NCBI RefSeq assembly: GCF_012524165.2
Contig: NZ_JABACJ020000019.1
Coordinates: 38,539 to 102,538 of the forward strand
Reading direction: 5' to 3'
Length of the DNA: 64,000 nt
DNA from: Faecalicatena faecalis
GTDB lineage: Bacteria > Bacillota > Clostridia > Lachnospirales > Lachnospiraceae
Numbering within the stretch: the stretch's first letter is position 1; every line of letters starts with the position of its first letter. A program made the translations under genes and the position numbers. Positions 33,653 to 41,089 of the stretch are shown here, in pieces. The notes beneath the pieces were generated by a model. That model worked only from the letters and a program-made list of their open reading frames with translations. It was not told the DNA's origin and searched no databases.

Positions 33653-35533
33653 TTAGTTTTGAGCTTTTACAACGGATGACTTGATCGTCAGCAGTTTTCC
33701 TGAAAATGCAGGCAGATCTAACACAGCTTTTCCTTCTTTTATCTCCCAGCACTGTCCCTTTTTATAAGAGGTTGTCCCGCCGAAGCGGTCTGCATCGCTG
33801 GCAATGAGCAGGTGAAGCGATTTTTGAGTCTCTTTTCCTTTAGAAAGTCCGTTTCCAGCAATTGTTCTCTTTTTTTGCGTGAGTTCTGTTTCTTCCCCAA
33901 CCGGAAGTTCATATCCTGCAATATCTTCCCCGGAAAAGTTAAACACAGCAATCACTTTCTCTTTCCCATCTGTCCGCTCAAAAGCATAGATGACTTTTTC
34001 TTCCTGATGGCAGTCCAGCCATTTGAATCCCGTCCTGTCGAAATCCATGGCGGACAGTTCAGGATGTTCCAGATAAACGGTATTGAGTTCCTTCATATAA
34101 TGATGGAATGCATCATGCAGAGGGAATTTTAAGATATCCCAGTCCAGCTCCCGTTTCTCATCCCATTCGCGGAACATACCGAGTTCGGTTCCCATGAAGT
34201 TCAGCTTCTTCCCCGGATGTGCCATCATGTACAGGTACAGCGCCCTTGCCTGTGGGAATTTATCCTCATATTCCCCGTGCATTTTTTGTGTAATTGTGGC
34301 CTTCCCATGTACGACTTCGTCATGGGAGAGCGGCAGCAGGAAATGTTCATCATAGTAGTACTGCATGGAGAAGGTCAGCTTATGGTAGTCGCGTCCGCGG
34401 TACAGTGGGTCCGTGCGGAAATATTCGAGGGTATCATTCATCCATCCCATGTCCCATTTATAGTCGAAACCAAGTCCGCCTTCTTCCACTTTTTTGGTCA
34501 CGCCGACATAAGAACTGGAATCTTCAGCAGCCAGGATGACGCTCGGATAAGTCTGCTTAATATAGCGGTTCATATTTTTCAAAAATTCGGTCGCATTGAC
34601 ATTGATTCCGCGCTGCGGTTCACCCTGCCAGTAAATGATATTGTTGATGGCATCCATACGAAGCCCGTCAAAGTGGTACTCAGCCAGCCAGTAGTTGGCG
34701 TTGGATTGCAGAAAACTCTGCACCTCACCGCGGGAGTGATTAAAGTTCTTGCTTCCCCAGGAACTGTACCCGATATCGCAGTTCGGATATTCATAGAGCT
34801 GTGTGCCGTCAAAATTGGAAAGTGCATAGTCATCCACTGCAAAATGGACCGGTACGAAGTCCAGGATGACGCCGATCTCGTTCTGGTGGCACTGGTCAAT
34901 AAAATACTTCAGGTCATTCATGGTCCCGTATCTGGAAGTAGGACTGTAATATCCAGTACCCTGATATCCCCAGGACTCATCGGAGGGGTGCTCGCTGACT
35001 GGCAGGACCTCCACATAGTTATAGCCGTACTCTTTGAGATAAGGGATGAGCATGTCCGCTGTCTCGGCATAGGTATACCAGCCGTACTCGTCTTCTTTAT
35101 TCTGCCGCCAGGAACCGAGATGCATCTCATAGATATTAAGCGGGCTGTTCTTACAGTCGGTCCGCTTCTTCATCCACTTTTCATCATGGAATCTGTAGCT
35201 GTGCAGGTCGCGCACGACAGATGCACTCTGGGGGCGCAGTTCCATCCCATATCCATAAGGATCGCAGTGGTCCATGACACTGCCGTCACTCTTGTAGATC
35301 TTGTACTTATACAGCATCCCATCCTTGATGCCGTCCAGCTCAGCCTGCCAGAACTGTCCGTTGTAGATCTGTTTCATCGGGGTCTCTGTCCAGTTGTTAA
35401 ATTCCCCAATCAGGGAAATCCTCCTGGCTGCCGGGGCAAACACAGTGAAAACAGCTTTGTCCCCTGTCAGCTGACAGCCCAGGTACTTGTATGCGTCGAA
35501 AATCTTGCCAGTATAAAATCCATAATAATCCAT
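33653..35533 (-). CDS. glgB: 1,4-alpha-glucan branching enzyme
   Basis: A 626-residue GH13 enzyme that makes alpha-1,6 branches in glycogen. The N-terminal CBM48 domain has FTVFAPAARRISLIGEFNNW. The catalytic barrel shows NYVEVLPVSEHP and SWGYQGTGYYSPTSRYG, then VILDFVPVHF, the nucleophile Asp in FDGLRMDAINNI, the acid/base Glu in ILAAEDSS, and the transition-state Asp in LPLSHDEVVHGK. The length is typical. The C-terminal all-beta domain carries an insertion around residues 555-590 (KKRTIAGNGLSKGKETQKS). The start is behind AAGGAGG. It stands alone without glgC, glgA or glgP neighbours, and a divergent TetR gene lies 258 bp upstream. Confidence 0.95.
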   Translation of the reverse strand: MDYYGFYTGKIFDAYKYLGCQLTGDKAVFTVFAPAARRISLIGEFNNWTETPMKQIYNGQFWQAELDGIKDGMLYKYKIYKSDGSVMDHCDPYGYGMELRPQSASVVRDLHSYRFHDEKWMKKRTDCKNSPLNIYEMHLGSWRQNKEDEYGWYTYAETADMLIPYLKEYGYNYVEVLPVSEHPSDESWGYQGTGYYSPTSRYGTMNDLKYFIDQCHQNEIGVILDFVPVHFAVDDYALSNFDGTQLYEYPNCDIGYSSWGSKNFNHSRGEVQSFLQSNANYWLAEYHFDGLRMDAINNIIYWQGEPQRGINVNATEFLKNMNRYIKQTYPSVILAAEDSSSYVGVTKKVEEGGLGFDYKWDMGWMNDTLEYFRTDPLYRGRDYHKLTFSMQYYYDEHFLLPLSHDEVVHGKATITQKMHGEYEDKFPQARALYLYMMAHPGKKLNFMGTELGMFREWDEKRELDWDILKFPLHDAFHHYMKELNTVYLEHPELSAMDFDRTGFKWLDCHQEEKVIYAFERTDGKEKVIAVFNFSGEDIAGYELPVGEETELTQKKRTIAGNGLSKGKETQKSLHLLIASDADRFGGTTSYKKGQCWEIKEGKAVLDLPAFSGKLLTIKSSVVKAQN

Positions 35534-35582
35534 TTGTGTCCTCCTTTTCGTATCCTGCTCTTTATGAGAATTTTTGGTATTC

Positions 35583-35623
35583 TGAGAATTTAATTACTCA
35601 ACTCAGAGAATTTAATTACTCAA
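35583..35623. promoter_or_regulatory. two tandem TGAG-N10-CTCA sites
   Basis: GAGAATTTAATTACTCAA occurs at 35584-35601 and again, identical, at 35606-35623 (22 bp apart). Each is a near-palindrome with TGAG/CTCA-like ends (the second begins AGAG). The position between glgB and the divergent TetR gene suggests a TetR operator. Confidence 0.5.
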
Positions 35624-35791
35624 TGTGAAGCTGAAGTTTTTGTAAATATTTAACAATGTTAGTTTAATTGACTATAGTTGTTTTTCTTAGTACTATTATA
35701 TAAAAGATATGAAGCCAAATTCAATCGTCGATTTCAGAAAGGAGTATGTTATTCAACGATTTATCAATATTGTTGGGTAACCGTGGATTGT

Positions 35792-36319
35792 ATGGATCTG
35801 AGAATCAGAAAGACAAGGAACAGCATTATCAATGCATTTATTGAGCTTCGTTCGAAAAAGGAACTGGAAAGAATTACGATCAAGGAACTGGCGGAGCTGG
35901 CCTGCATTAACAAAGCAACTTTTTACCAGCATTATAAAGATATTTATGACTTGTCAGAAAAACTGGAGATGGAGGCACTTACATCTGCAATCCAGGATAT
36001 GACCCATCCTGAGAATTTAATTCAGAATCCCAGGGAGGGCGTCGTGGAGATTGCGAATGCGATTATTTCCAGACGGCCCTTATTGGACATCTTGTATTCA
36101 GGGAGCCGCCGTCCGCTGCTTGTTGACCGTCTGGAGCAGTCCCTGAAAGAAGTGATATATACAAACTGCCCGGAATATAAGGATGACCTGGAAAAGGATA
36201 TCTTGTTTACCGTGCTGATCCAGGGCACTTTCCGGGCATTCGAACAGCATATGAATGATGATTATGAGAGGGTTCTGGAGATATTGGCCGGGATCAATGA
36301 GAACATGCTGAAAAGGTAA
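35792..36319 (+). CDS. TetR/AcrR-family transcriptional regulator
   Basis: A 175-residue regulator. The ATG at 35792 gives MDLRIRKTRNSIINAFIEL, the normal beginning of a TetR DNA-binding domain; the 38-codon upstream extension has no family similarity. The helix-turn-helix is ITIKELAELACINKATFYQHY (about residues 25-46), followed by DLSEKLEMEAL. The C-terminal ligand-binding half is variable and gives no ligand. It is divergent from glgB and shares a regulatory region containing two candidate operators. The ribosome binding site is weak. Confidence 0.85.
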   Translation: MDLRIRKTRNSIINAFIELRSKKELERITIKELAELACINKATFYQHYKDIYDLSEKLEMEALTSAIQDMTHPENLIQNPREGVVEIANAIISRRPLLDILYSGSRRPLLVDRLEQSLKEVIYTNCPEYKDDLEKDILFTVLIQGTFRAFEQHMNDDYERVLEILAGINENMLKR

Positions 36320-36634
36320 GGAAAAGCGAATACATCTGGATCAGCTGTTCAATCTGTTGCGCTTCGGTGTGTACAGTAGTTTGCAGCCATAGATGTGACA
36401 GCCTTATTTTGTGGAAAAATCCTTTTGAAAAGGGCCGGATATTAAAAAAGAAAGTAATGAAGTCTTCCGGGATGTTTTAACATTTCATTAATATTCCCAT
36501 GCTATATTTCATTTAGAAACTGACAAAGACGGTGAAAAACGTAAAGGACCGTGAGAAGAAGCAAAAGGCAGTGAAAAACAGCCTATGAAAATGTTCTATG
36601 AAGTATAAAGTTTGATAAACAGGAGGAATATGTG
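36320..36634. other. intergenic region upstream of the SDR operon
   Basis: 315 bp without an ORF or recognised RNA. The only structures seen are a short palindrome (CCTTTTGAAAAGG, about 36421) and a weak promoter candidate TTAACA (36477) with TGCTAT 17 bp later. Confidence 0.35.
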
Positions 36635-37441
36635 ATGGAAAAGAAGATATGTGTGATTACAGGCGGAGGCAGCGGAATGGGTTTGTCTACGGCCAGCCTG
36701 ATGGGAAAGACACACTATATTATAATCTGCGGGCGTACTGTGAATAAGCTGGAATCTGCGGTTGAGAGGCTGCAGGCGGAAGGAGTGGAGTGCGAGGCAT
36801 TTCCGTGCGATGTCTCTGACCGTGCATCTGTAAAACGCCTGGCAGAACACGCGGCAGCTCTCGGGGAGGTGCAGACGGTTGTCCATGCGGCAGGCATGAG
36901 CCCACACATGGGGACCGGAGAGCAGATTATCCAGGTCAATGCGATGGGGACGATTTACGTCAATGAGGAATTCGCGGCAGTTATGGGAGAAGGTGGCTGC
37001 ATTCTGGACGTGTCTTCTATGTCAGCTTATCTGGCTCCGGGACTCGTAATGCCGAAAAGGGCATATAAGTATGCTTTAGCGGATCAGGAGAGGTTCTACC
37101 GTAAAATGCTGGGGCGTGTGAATTTGTTTCCCAAAAAGCTGCGGTCCAGTATCGCATATGTGGTATCAAAAAACTTTGATATCTGGTATGCTAAAAAGTG
37201 TGCAGGTGTATATGGAGATAAGGGCATCCGTGTACTGTCTGTTTCGCCGGGAAATTTTGAGACCCCGATGGGAGAAGCAGAGAAGGAAGAGGCGCTTGGG
37301 TACCTGAAATACGCAGCAATCAAGCGTCTGGGCAATCCGGATGAGATTGCATGGCTTCTGGCATCCTGCGCGGATGAGCGAAATTCTTACCTGACAGGGA
37401 CAGACATCCTGTGCGATGGCGGTCTGGTAGCTGGACGGTAA
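36635..37441 (+). CDS. short-chain dehydrogenase/reductase
   Basis: A 268-residue NAD(P)-dependent oxidoreductase. The cofactor motif TGGGSGMG lies near residue 10, and an Arg follows the second strand (IICGRTVNKLE), favouring NADPH. CDVSDRASV and VVHAAGMSPHMG (NNAG equivalent, here HAAG) follow. The catalytic Ser is in DVSSMSAYL and Tyr-x3-Lys in AYVVSKNF. VLSVSPGNFETPMG and YLTGTDILCDGGLVAG complete the fold. About 30 extra residues between the Ser and Tyr are unusual for classical SDRs. The ATG at 36635 follows AGGAGGA by 7 nt. It precedes a two-component system by 15 bp, so the three genes may be one operon. Substrate unknown. Confidence 0.88.
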   Translation: MEKKICVITGGGSGMGLSTASLMGKTHYIIICGRTVNKLESAVERLQAEGVECEAFPCDVSDRASVKRLAEHAAALGEVQTVVHAAGMSPHMGTGEQIIQVNAMGTIYVNEEFAAVMGEGGCILDVSSMSAYLAPGLVMPKRAYKYALADQERFYRKMLGRVNLFPKKLRSSIAYVVSKNFDIWYAKKCAGVYGDKGIRVLSVSPGNFETPMGEAEKEEALGYLKYAAIKRLGNPDEIAWLLASCADERNSYLTGTDILCDGGLVAGR

Positions 37442-37456
37442 TAGGAGGAAGATTTC

Positions 37457-38131
37457 ATGATAAAAATATTAGTAGTGGAAGATGAGGCAGGCTTAAACAG
37501 GGCAGTCTGCCAGTATCTTCGTGGAAATGGCTTCGATGTGACGGGCTGTCTGGATGCGGATGAGGGGCTTTCGCAGCTGCCTGAAAAGATGTTTGATCTG
37601 ATCATTTCAGATGTGATGATGCCGGGAACGGATGGGTTTGAGTTTGCAGAGTCGGTACGCGCTCTGGACAGCCGCATCCCGATCCTGTTCATGACGGCGC
37701 TGGATGATCTGTCATCCAAGAAAAAGGGATTCCGGCTGGGAATTGACGATTACATGGTAAAACCAATTGAGTTTGATGAACTTCTGATGCGGATACAGGC
37801 TTTGCTGCGGCGGGCAAATGTACTGGATGAGAAACGTCTCACAGTGGGCAGTCTGGTGCTGGATTCAGATGAGATGACAGCTTATCTGGATGGGGAAGAG
37901 GTACCGGTGACTGTCCGGGAATTCCATGTGCTGCATAAGCTTTTGTCCTACCCGAAGAAAACATTTACAAGAATTCAGCTGATGGATGAATTCTGGGGAT
38001 ATGATACGGAGACAGATCCGCGGACTGTGGATGTGTATATTACAAAGTTGCGGAGTAAATTTAAAAATTGCAGTGCTTTTGAGATTGTAACGGTACATGG
38101 GCTGGGATATAAGGCTGTTGTACATGAATAG
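37457..38131 (+). CDS. OmpR-family response regulator
   Basis: A 224-residue regulator. The receiver (1-120) has acidic residues in VVEDEAGLNRA, the phospho-accepting Asp in LIISDVMMPGTDG, and the conserved Lys in DDYMVKPIEF. The C-terminal winged helix (about 128-222) has VTVREFHVLHKLLSYPKKTFTR, RTVDVYITKLRSKF and VHGLGYKAV. It is paired with the histidine kinase encoded 8 bp downstream. Confidence 0.93.
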   Translation: MIKILVVEDEAGLNRAVCQYLRGNGFDVTGCLDADEGLSQLPEKMFDLIISDVMMPGTDGFEFAESVRALDSRIPILFMTALDDLSSKKKGFRLGIDDYMVKPIEFDELLMRIQALLRRANVLDEKRLTVGSLVLDSDEMTAYLDGEEVPVTVREFHVLHKLLSYPKKTFTRIQLMDEFWGYDTETDPRTVDVYITKLRSKFKNCSAFEIVTVHGLGYKAVVHE

Positions 38132-38139
38132 GGGAAATC

Positions 38140-39387
38140 ATGACAGAACAAGATGAGATGAAGAAAATTTCAAAAGGGCGCCATGGCGAAATATCGAAGA
38201 CGAGTTATGGCAAAAAAGATTATCACAAAAGGGATTATCATAAAAGGGATTATTATAAAAGAGATTATGCCAAAAGAATTTATGCCAAAAGAAATTATGA
38301 GAAAAGCAATTATGAAAAAAGAAACAGTTTGTTTTCTTTAAAAAATTATGTCATTTTTTTCTTATTAGTCTGCTTTATCTGTCTTTGCAGCATTTTATTA
38401 TATGCGAAATCAGTGAGTGTGTATGGGAAAAGTCTTTATGACTGGCGTGCAATCTGTGCGGTGCTTGTGAATGTATTTTTTATCAGCGCGGTCATAACGA
38501 TCATTGACAGCATGCGGCGGAGATTCACGATTGAAATGCCGGTGCGGAGAATCATGGAGACTGTTGGAAGGATTTCGCGGGGAAAGTATGGGATTCAGAT
38601 CGAGCCTTCTTATACGAGGCGGATCAATGAATTTGATGACATCATCGATGGAATTAACCAGATGTCAAAGGAACTGGCGCGTACGGAGACGCTGAAAACG
38701 GATTTTATAGCCAACGTGACTCATGAGATCAAGACACCTCTGGCAATCATCCAGAATTATGCGTCCATGCTTCAGGATGAAGAGTTGGACGGGGAGACCA
38801 GACAGGAGTACGTACAGACGCTGCTGGACGCTTCCCGTCGTCTTTCAGGGCTTGTGGCAAATATGCTCAAACTGAATAAACTGGAAAACCAGGAAATCAG
38901 CCTAGAAAATCAGGAATTCAATGTGGGAGAGCAGGTTCGCAGTGTCCTGCTTTCCTTTGAGGGTGCATGGAGCGGGAAAGATCTGGAGATTGATGTGGAT
39001 ATCGAGGATGCGGTGATCTGCTGCGATGAGGGGCTCCTGGAAATCGTCTGGAGCAATCTGATCTCCAATGCGATTAAGTTTACGCCGGAGGGCGGGAGTC
39101 TGGGTGTATCTGTGAAGCAGGGGAAGGATGCCGTTGCAGTAAGTGTTCAGGATAGCGGATGTGGAATGGATGAGGCGACCGGGCGGCATATTTTTGACAA
39201 ATTTTATCAGGGAGATACTTCTCACGCAAAGGAAGGAAACGGCCTGGGGCTTGCTATGGTAAAACGGGTCGTGGATATTGTCGGCGGGGAGATATATGTG
39301 GACAGTAAACTGGGCAGCGGAAGTACATTTACGGTGATTGTGCTGATGGAACCGGGATGGGCGGATAATCCAGGGAAAGGAGATTGA
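38140..39387 (+). CDS. sensor histidine kinase with pentapeptide-repeat N-terminus
   Basis: A 415-residue membrane kinase. Residues about 25-62 form seven basic five-residue repeats (K-R-D-Y-x), an odd cytoplasmic leader. TM1 (VIFFLLVCFICLCSILL), a very short extracellular loop and TM2 (AVLVNVFFISAVITII) follow, then a HAMP-like segment (RRIMETVGRISRGKYG). HisKA carries the phospho-acceptor in NVTHEIKTPL; the ATPase domain has NLISNAIKFTP, DSGCGM and GNGLGLAM. The near absence of an extracellular domain points to an intramembrane or internal signal. It lies directly after its OmpR partner and 2 bp before a small membrane protein gene. Confidence 0.92.
   Translation: MTEQDEMKKISKGRHGEISKTSYGKKDYHKRDYHKRDYYKRDYAKRIYAKRNYEKSNYEKRNSLFSLKNYVIFFLLVCFICLCSILLYAKSVSVYGKSLYDWRAICAVLVNVFFISAVITIIDSMRRRFTIEMPVRRIMETVGRISRGKYGIQIEPSYTRRINEFDDIIDGINQMSKELARTETLKTDFIANVTHEIKTPLAIIQNYASMLQDEELDGETRQEYVQTLLDASRRLSGLVANMLKLNKLENQEISLENQEFNVGEQVRSVLLSFEGAWSGKDLEIDVDIEDAVICCDEGLLEIVWSNLISNAIKFTPEGGSLGVSVKQGKDAVAVSVQDSGCGMDEATGRHIFDKFYQGDTSHAKEGNGLGLAMVKRVVDIVGGEIYVDSKLGSGSTFTVIVLMEPGWADNPGKGD
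38212..38325 (+). repeat. 15-bp in-frame tandem repeat in the kinase gene
   Basis: About seven and a half copies of a 15-bp unit (AAAAGGGATTATCAT-like) encode KKDYH, KRDYH, KRDYY, KRDYA, KRIYA, KRNYE, KSNYE, KRN. Copies decay from left to right. Confidence 0.9.
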
Positions 39388-39389
39388 AT

Positions 39390-39800
39390 ATGAAAGATGA
39401 ACATAGAGCGGCGGATGGATATCAGTTCCGATATTCTGCGGGAGAGCAGAAAGGAATTCAAGATGAAGTGGAGCGGATACGGAATCAGTATATGGAGGAA
39501 AATTCAGACCGTGAGATAGATGAGAAGTTAAAGAGGCTGCGCATGCTGGACCAGAAGGCCAAGACCCCGGCGCTTATTGTGGCTTTGGCGCTGGGAGTTG
39601 TCGGTACTTTGATCCTGGGAACCGGGATGAGCCTGTGTCTGGCGCTGGGGCATATGGTGGCGGGAATTATTGTCGGGGTGTTGGGAATGGGGATATTGTC
39701 AGCGGCTTACCCGGTTCATCAGATCATGCTGAAGAAGGGGAAGAAAAAGTATGGGGAAGAGATTCGGAATTTGAGCAGTGAACTGCTGGGTGAAAAGTAA
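39390..39800 (+). CDS. small membrane protein of the two-component operon
   Basis: A 136-residue protein, not recognised by name. The N-terminal 65 residues are soluble and charged (EQKGIQDEVERIRNQYMEEN, then a DEKLKRLRMLDQKAKTP helix). Two membrane helices follow (ALIVALALGVVGTLILGTG and GHMVAGIIVGVLGMGILSAAY), and the C-terminus is short and basic (KKGKKKYGEEI). The ATG at 39390 lies just after the kinase stop behind AAAGGAG; a TTG 6 bp upstream overlaps that site. It probably supports or is regulated by the adjacent kinase. Confidence 0.75.
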   Translation: MKDEHRAADGYQFRYSAGEQKGIQDEVERIRNQYMEENSDREIDEKLKRLRMLDQKAKTPALIVALALGVVGTLILGTGMSLCLALGHMVAGIIVGVLGMGILSAAYPVHQIMLKKGKKKYGEEIRNLSSELLGEK

Positions 39801-39819
39801 GAGATTTATAGAAAAGAAT

Positions 39820-39862
39820 CAAGGGCACCGCAGAGAGAAGAAGATCCTCTGTGGTGCCCTTG
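39820..39862. terminator. bidirectional terminator
   Basis: A 16-bp stem (39820-39835 with 39847-39862, one G.U pair) has an 11-nt loop, between convergent genes. Confidence 0.85.
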
Positions 39863-39869
39863 TTGCAAT

Positions 39870-40886
39870 TTATATGGTCAGTATTCTTTCTGCTTTGAGC
39901 CATGCGACTTCATCCCGGATTGTCTCGGCGTAGGATCTTGTCTGATATCCCAGTTCTTTTTTTGCCTTGCTGTAATCAAAGGTGTTATTTCTCGCCAGGT
40001 TATAGATGGAGAAGGTAGTCAAAAGAGGCTTCCTGCCGCTTTTCTTTGCCTGCTTTTCCATCATTTTCGCGAAGAAGTTGGCAATTCCTAACGGGAGGTA
40101 GAACTTTAACGGCTTACAGCCGGATTCCCTGGACAGCATCTGGCAGATTTCTTTGAGCGTTACTTCTTCGTTTCCAAGGATATAGCACTGACCTTTTCTG
40201 CCTTTATCTGCTGCTTTTATACATCCGTAAGCAAGATCCCTTACATCACACAGGTTGAAGGAACCCTGGATCCCTGCGGGCATTTCCCCATTCATGATCT
40301 GGATGATCGTTCCGGTCGTTTCGCTGATGGCGTGGTCATTGGGACCTAGGATTCCACTGGGATGTACGACACAGGCGTTCAGTCCGTGCTCATTTACCGC
40401 ATCCAAAACGGCCTGCGTTGCGATTGCTTTTGACTGGCTGTAACATCCAAGGACCTTTTCTGGTTCAAACTGCGATACTTCCCGGATAGGCTGGCCCTTG
40501 GGCAGTTCCGGGATAGCACCTGTACTGCTGACATAGACTAATTTTTTACACTCGGTGTGATGCAGACATTGGTCAATGATATTCTGCGTTCCGCCCACGT
40601 TGATATCTATCAGTTTTTGATTATAGTCGGGATTGACGCTGACCATGCTGGCGCAGTGGATTACAATCGTCTTCATCCCCTCTGGCACCTGGAAAAAGTT
40701 TTCCAGAGATGCAGGGTCACATAGATCACCGTCACAGATCTCGATTTCATGGGGAACATATTTTTTGGCAGGGTCATTCGGAAGGACAAGCGCCCGCACT
40801 TTATCCCCACGTTCTAAAAGCTGGCTGCATACATTACTTCCCAGAAAACCAGCGGCTCCAGTTACTAAATAAATTGTATTGTTCAT
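39870..40886 (-). CDS. NAD-dependent epimerase/dehydratase (extended SDR)
   Basis: A 338-residue oxidoreductase. The Rossmann motif TGAAGFLGSNV is at residues 9-19, with DGDLCDPASLENFF and VIHCASMVS. Catalytic Ser/Thr are in VYVSSTGAI, and Tyr-x3-Lys in CYSQSKAIA. PSGILGPNDHAIS follows. The pattern is closest to dihydroflavonol-4-reductase-like and 3-beta-HSD-like extended SDRs rather than nucleotide-sugar epimerases. It stands alone, ended by a bidirectional terminator; no partner gene indicates a substrate. Confidence 0.85.
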   Translation of the reverse strand: MNNTIYLVTGAAGFLGSNVCSQLLERGDKVRALVLPNDPAKKYVPHEIEICDGDLCDPASLENFFQVPEGMKTIVIHCASMVSVNPDYNQKLIDINVGGTQNIIDQCLHHTECKKLVYVSSTGAIPELPKGQPIREVSQFEPEKVLGCYSQSKAIATQAVLDAVNEHGLNACVVHPSGILGPNDHAISETTGTIIQIMNGEMPAGIQGSFNLCDVRDLAYGCIKAADKGRKGQCYILGNEEVTLKEICQMLSRESGCKPLKFYLPLGIANFFAKMMEKQAKKSGRKPLLTTFSIYNLARNNTFDYSKAKKELGYQTRSYAETIRDEVAWLKAERILTI

Positions 40887-40995
40887 TTTTAAATCTCTCC
40901 TTTAAATATGTGTTTTGGTTTGTTGTTTCTGTGAGTATTAAATTACAGGAAGAGATTTAATGAGATGCTAAAGAAATGTTAATGAAATATGAAAT

Positions 40996-41029
40996 GGGGA
41001 CAGGTCTTCTTGGCGCAAGACCTGTCCCC
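40996..41029. other. 13-bp perfect inverted repeat
   Basis: GGGGACAGGTCTT (40996-41008) pairs with 41017-41029 across an 8-nt loop. There is no T run; it lies between the epimerase start and the GH31 stop and may be a processing or terminator hairpin. Confidence 0.6.
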
Positions 41030-41045
41030 GCGATATTAATTTTAA

Positions 41046-41083
41046 GAATATTCTGAAAACGGACAGCAAAAGGGTCTGACCCC
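41046..41083. repeat. REP-like palindrome copy 1
   Basis: GAATATTCTGAAAA (41046-41059) is followed by GCAAAAGGGTCTGACCCCTA. It shares the core and the flanking GAATATTC module with copies at 45467 and 50711; it sits directly after the GH31 stop. Confidence 0.75.
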
Positions 41084-41089
41084 TATGAA

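Noticed and set aside
34217..35593. 458-residue ORF on the plus strand
   Set aside because: It lies wholly antisense to the well-supported glgB gene, has no ribosome binding site or family features, and arises from codon bias of the other strand.
38212..38325. CRISPR or minisatellite outside genes
   Set aside because: The 15-bp units are in frame with, and translated as part of, a full-length histidine kinase.
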